From: DATGMS01 sp040905145
GTDB taxonomy: Bacteria > Bacteroidota > Bacteroidia > Cytophagales > Cyclobacteriaceae
Direction: 5' to 3'
Assembly: GCA_040905145.1 (NCBI GenBank)
Contig: JBBDSC010000188.1
Span: 1-64,000, forward strand
DNA: 64,000 bases
Part shown: positions 62,175 to 64,000 of the stretch, in pieces
How the letters are laid out: the number at the start of each line of letters is the position of its first letter
How positions within the stretch are numbered: the stretch's first letter is position 1
Translations under genes and position numbers: made by a program
The notes under the pieces: model-generated
Database searches by the model: none
What the model was told of the DNA's origin: nothing
The model's input: the letters and a program-made list of their open reading frames with translations, nothing else

Positions 62175-63012
62175 GCCTGGGTTTTATACCTCGGTGCAGG
62201 ATTTGGGCAGGTATGGTTATGCACATTTGGGGGTGCCTGTATCCGGGGCTATGGACCTTATTTCCTTTAATTTGGCCAATCACCTACTCAAAAACCAACC
62301 TGATGCTGCCTGCTTGGAAATGACCATGATGGGAGCAACCCTTTTTTTTGACCAACCCACCTTAATCGTATTATGTGGAGCAGAGGCCCCAATTTCAATT
62401 AATGGTCAACCACAAACATTAAACCGGATCATCCCTATCCAGGCAGGGGATTGCCTGAAAATCAGCCAATTCCAAAGCGGCCAAAGGGTGTATTTGGCTA
62501 TTAAAGAAGGCTTTATGTCAGAAGTTATCCTAAATAGCCGAAGTTTTTACAAAGGAATAACTTCTCAAAGTCACTTGAAGCAGGGCAATATCCTCTTTTA
62601 TCCCTCTTCTACATTTACCGGAACTTCCGCTCATGCTCACCTAAAATTTGTGGATTGGACCAGGGATGGTAAATATTTGGAGGTTTACCCTGGGCCTGAA
62701 ATCAATAATCTAAGAGAAGAAATATACGATAAGCTCTTCCAAAACAAATTCACCATTTCCACTTTGCAAGACAGAATGGGCATACAATTAGAGGAACATC
62801 TCCCCAATAATCTGAAAGAAATCCTCACAGCACCTGTTTATCCGGGAACTGTTCAACTTACCCCTTCCGGAAGGCTGATCATCCTGATGCGGGATGCGCA
62901 GGTCACCGGGGGGTATCCGAGAATTCTCCAGCTCACTGACAAAGCCGTTTCCCTTCTGTCACAAAAAAGGCCCGGACAAGCAATACAGTTTAATTTGTTG
63001 GAGGGAGGATAA
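62152..63012 (+). CDS. pxpC: 5-oxoprolinase subunit C (KipA-like)
   Basis: Third 5-oxoprolinase subunit, of the biotin-dependent-carboxyltransferase-like/KipA family (no biotin needed). The start chosen at 62152 (MGKITVIKPGFYTSVQDLGR) fits the family; an in-frame ATG lies four codons earlier. GVPVSGAMDLISFNLANHLL, LCGAEAPISING and the C-terminal RLIILMRDAQVTGGYPRIL are diagnostic. It closes the pxpABC group, and the next gene starts about 150 bp later. Confidence 0.92.
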   Translation: MGKITVIKPGFYTSVQDLGRYGYAHLGVPVSGAMDLISFNLANHLLKNQPDAACLEMTMMGATLFFDQPTLIVLCGAEAPISINGQPQTLNRIIPIQAGDCLKISQFQSGQRVYLAIKEGFMSEVILNSRSFYKGITSQSHLKQGNILFYPSSTFTGTSAHAHLKFVDWTRDGKYLEVYPGPEINNLREEIYDKLFQNKFTISTLQDRMGIQLEEHLPNNLKEILTAPVYPGTVQLTPSGRLIILMRDAQVTGGYPRILQLTDKAVSLLSQKRPGQAIQFNLLEGG

Positions 63013-63161
63013 GGGACTGAACTGAGGAAATGATAGACTTGTCCCTATTTTATAGATCAAGCCCATCTGTTTTAAAATATTTGACATCTGTTGGCAAAAT
63101 TTATTTTTTTCTGGTTTTGTCTGTTTTTTCATTAATTTGCTTTCCGGGAAAACAACACACC

Positions 63162-64000
63162 ATGAATGGAAATCTGCTTTCCTTTATCAGCTTAGGAGGA
63201 AAAAAGGGTATACCGCCCCTCCTATTTGGGGCCTTGTTTTTGATAATCTACTGGCTTTTTGGTTATGATGGCATTACTTTCAGCGATGAGGTTGCTTACC
63301 TGAAATTGGGCGATCAGCTTTGGAATCTTACTCCCGTTATTTATGAAGATCATTTTAGTTCCAGATGGGGCACCTATTTGTTCCCGGGATTATTTACCCA
63401 TCTATTCGGGTTTCATGACCGCAATGCCAGCATAGCTTCCTTACTCTTTTATTTAGCCACGCTATTTGTACTATGGAAAATAACGCCTTCTGCCAACCTG
63501 AGAAAATGGGTGATGATCTTCTTTATCAGTCATATTTATTTATTGCATTTTCTTCCCAAAGTTTATCCGGATACATTTTTGATCTTTTGGGTCGTCTTAA
63601 TTCCCGTATCGGCCCTTTTCCGGGACAAGCAACCCATTTTAGCTGCTTTGGTAATGAGCATGGCCTTTGTGGTGGGATTTTGCACAAAGGAAACGATGGT
63701 TCTACTGTTTCCATTCCCCCTCTTGTTGCTTTTTATTGACCTAAAATGGACAAAATCTTTGGCCTTCTATTATTACTTTGCCCTATTCGCATTGCTGCTG
63801 ATCATCCTTTATTTAGGCTATTACCAATTGAAGTTCGGCGATATGCTTTTTCAGTTCAAAAGTATCCATAGAGGCCATTATATTTCTGGATTTTCCTATC
63901 ATGACAAAGGCTGGATAATTATCCTGAAAAGGATCACCTATTTGCCCTTTTTTGCTTTTATAGAACGGACCTATTGGCTATGGCTGGTTATGGCAATTCC
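63162..64000 (+). CDS. Membrane glycosyltransferase (partial)
   Basis: An open frame running off the right edge, at least 279 residues, not closed by any stop. The sequence is a polytopic membrane protein of the PMT/ArnT-like (GT39/GT83-type) fold. The first helix (LLFGALFLIIYWLFGYDG) is followed by an extracytoplasmic loop with the acidic pair of SDEVAYLKLGDQLW, then several hydrophobic helices (SLLFYLATLFVLW, ILAALVMSMAFVVGF, FALFALLLIILYLGYY). Such enzymes use lipid-linked sugars. The ATG at 63162 is preferred; the frame is open back to an ATG at 63030. Confidence 0.78.
   Translation, partial: MNGNLLSFISLGGKKGIPPLLFGALFLIIYWLFGYDGITFSDEVAYLKLGDQLWNLTPVIYEDHFSSRWGTYLFPGLFTHLFGFHDRNASIASLLFYLATLFVLWKITPSANLRKWVMIFFISHIYLLHFLPKVYPDTFLIFWVVLIPVSALFRDKQPILAALVMSMAFVVGFCTKETMVLLFPFPLLLLFIDLKWTKSLAFYYYFALFALLLIILYLGYYQLKFGDMLFQFKSIHRGHYISGFSYHDKGWIIILKRITYLPFFAFIERTYWLWLVMAI

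Noticed and set aside
62152..63012. Urea carboxylase/allophanate hydrolase function
   Set aside because: PxpBC-like subunits are related to these enzymes, but the presence of pxpA directly upstream and absence of a biotin carboxylase gene indicate 5-oxoprolinase.
1..64000. CRISPR array, insertion sequence or toxin-antitoxin module
   Set aside because: No regularly spaced repeats, cas genes, transposase or recognisable toxin-antitoxin pair was found in any part of the window.

Overview
The window looks like chromosomal DNA of a Bacteroidota bacterium, most likely order Cytophagales and family Cyclobacteriaceae (Algoriphagus/Cyclobacterium/Echinicola-like). The assignment rests on several signals. 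There is a type IX secretion C-terminal sorting domain, OmpA proteins with PD40 propellers, and DUF5723, DUF4382 and DUF4136 proteins. A bacillithiol enzyme (BshB1) is present, and the primary sigma factor is short. Several genes are preceded by the Bacteroidota -7 promoter motif TAnnTTTG, and Shine-Dalgarno sequences are scarce. The placement is inferred from protein recognition, not from rRNA.

Layout. 0.4-5 kb: secreted proteins and lipoproteins plus two tandem LuxR-type regulators. 5-6 kb: a non-coding stretch with a long hairpin. 6-23 kb, all on the minus strand, is a housekeeping block: bshB1, trxB, rpoD, pnp, rpsO, an LptF/G permease, rplT-rpmI-infC-thrS and parC-parE, with a tRNA-Met in its middle on the plus strand. 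23-30 kb: mixed metabolic and RNA-related genes (ROK kinase, ArsC-like protein, CvfB-like S1 protein, 3-hydroxyacyl-CoA dehydrogenase, RhlE helicase with a NYN-LOTUS protein). 30-38 kb: one giant 2456-residue secreted protein built of propeller, malectin-like, Kelch and PKD modules. 38-43.6 kb: PD40-OmpA protein, a deoxyhypusine-synthase-like enzyme, an OmpH/Skp lipoprotein and a fatty-acid desaturase. 43.7-45.9 kb: a blaI-type repressor followed by a visibly decayed blaR1/M56 gene. 46-51 kb: a subtilase, then a SAM-I riboswitch ahead of metY-metX. 51-58 kb: a two-component system with an outer-membrane protein, DUF4382 and DUF4136 proteins and RmuC. 58-63 kb: a propeller-cytochrome c lipoprotein followed by pxpABC (5-oxoprolinase). 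The right edge cuts a membrane glycosyltransferase that is still open at position 64000.

How the genes work together. The 6-23 kb block supplies core transcription, translation, RNA decay and chromosome decatenation; rpsO-pnp and thrS-infC-rpmI-rplT keep the order conserved across bacteria. metY and metX form a SAM-repressed route from homoserine to homocysteine. pxpABC should recycle 5-oxoproline to glutamate. Most remaining genes serve the cell envelope.

No complete undescribed defence or mobile system is visible. The observations most worth a second look are the structured intergenic elements (2557-2665, 5425-5519, and the inverted pair 30391-30459 / 47749-47826), the blaR1 pseudogene behind an apparently intact repressor and a candidate operator, the infC start without AUG, the internal duplication in the giant protein, the DHS-like enzyme, and the propeller-cytochrome/pxp cluster.
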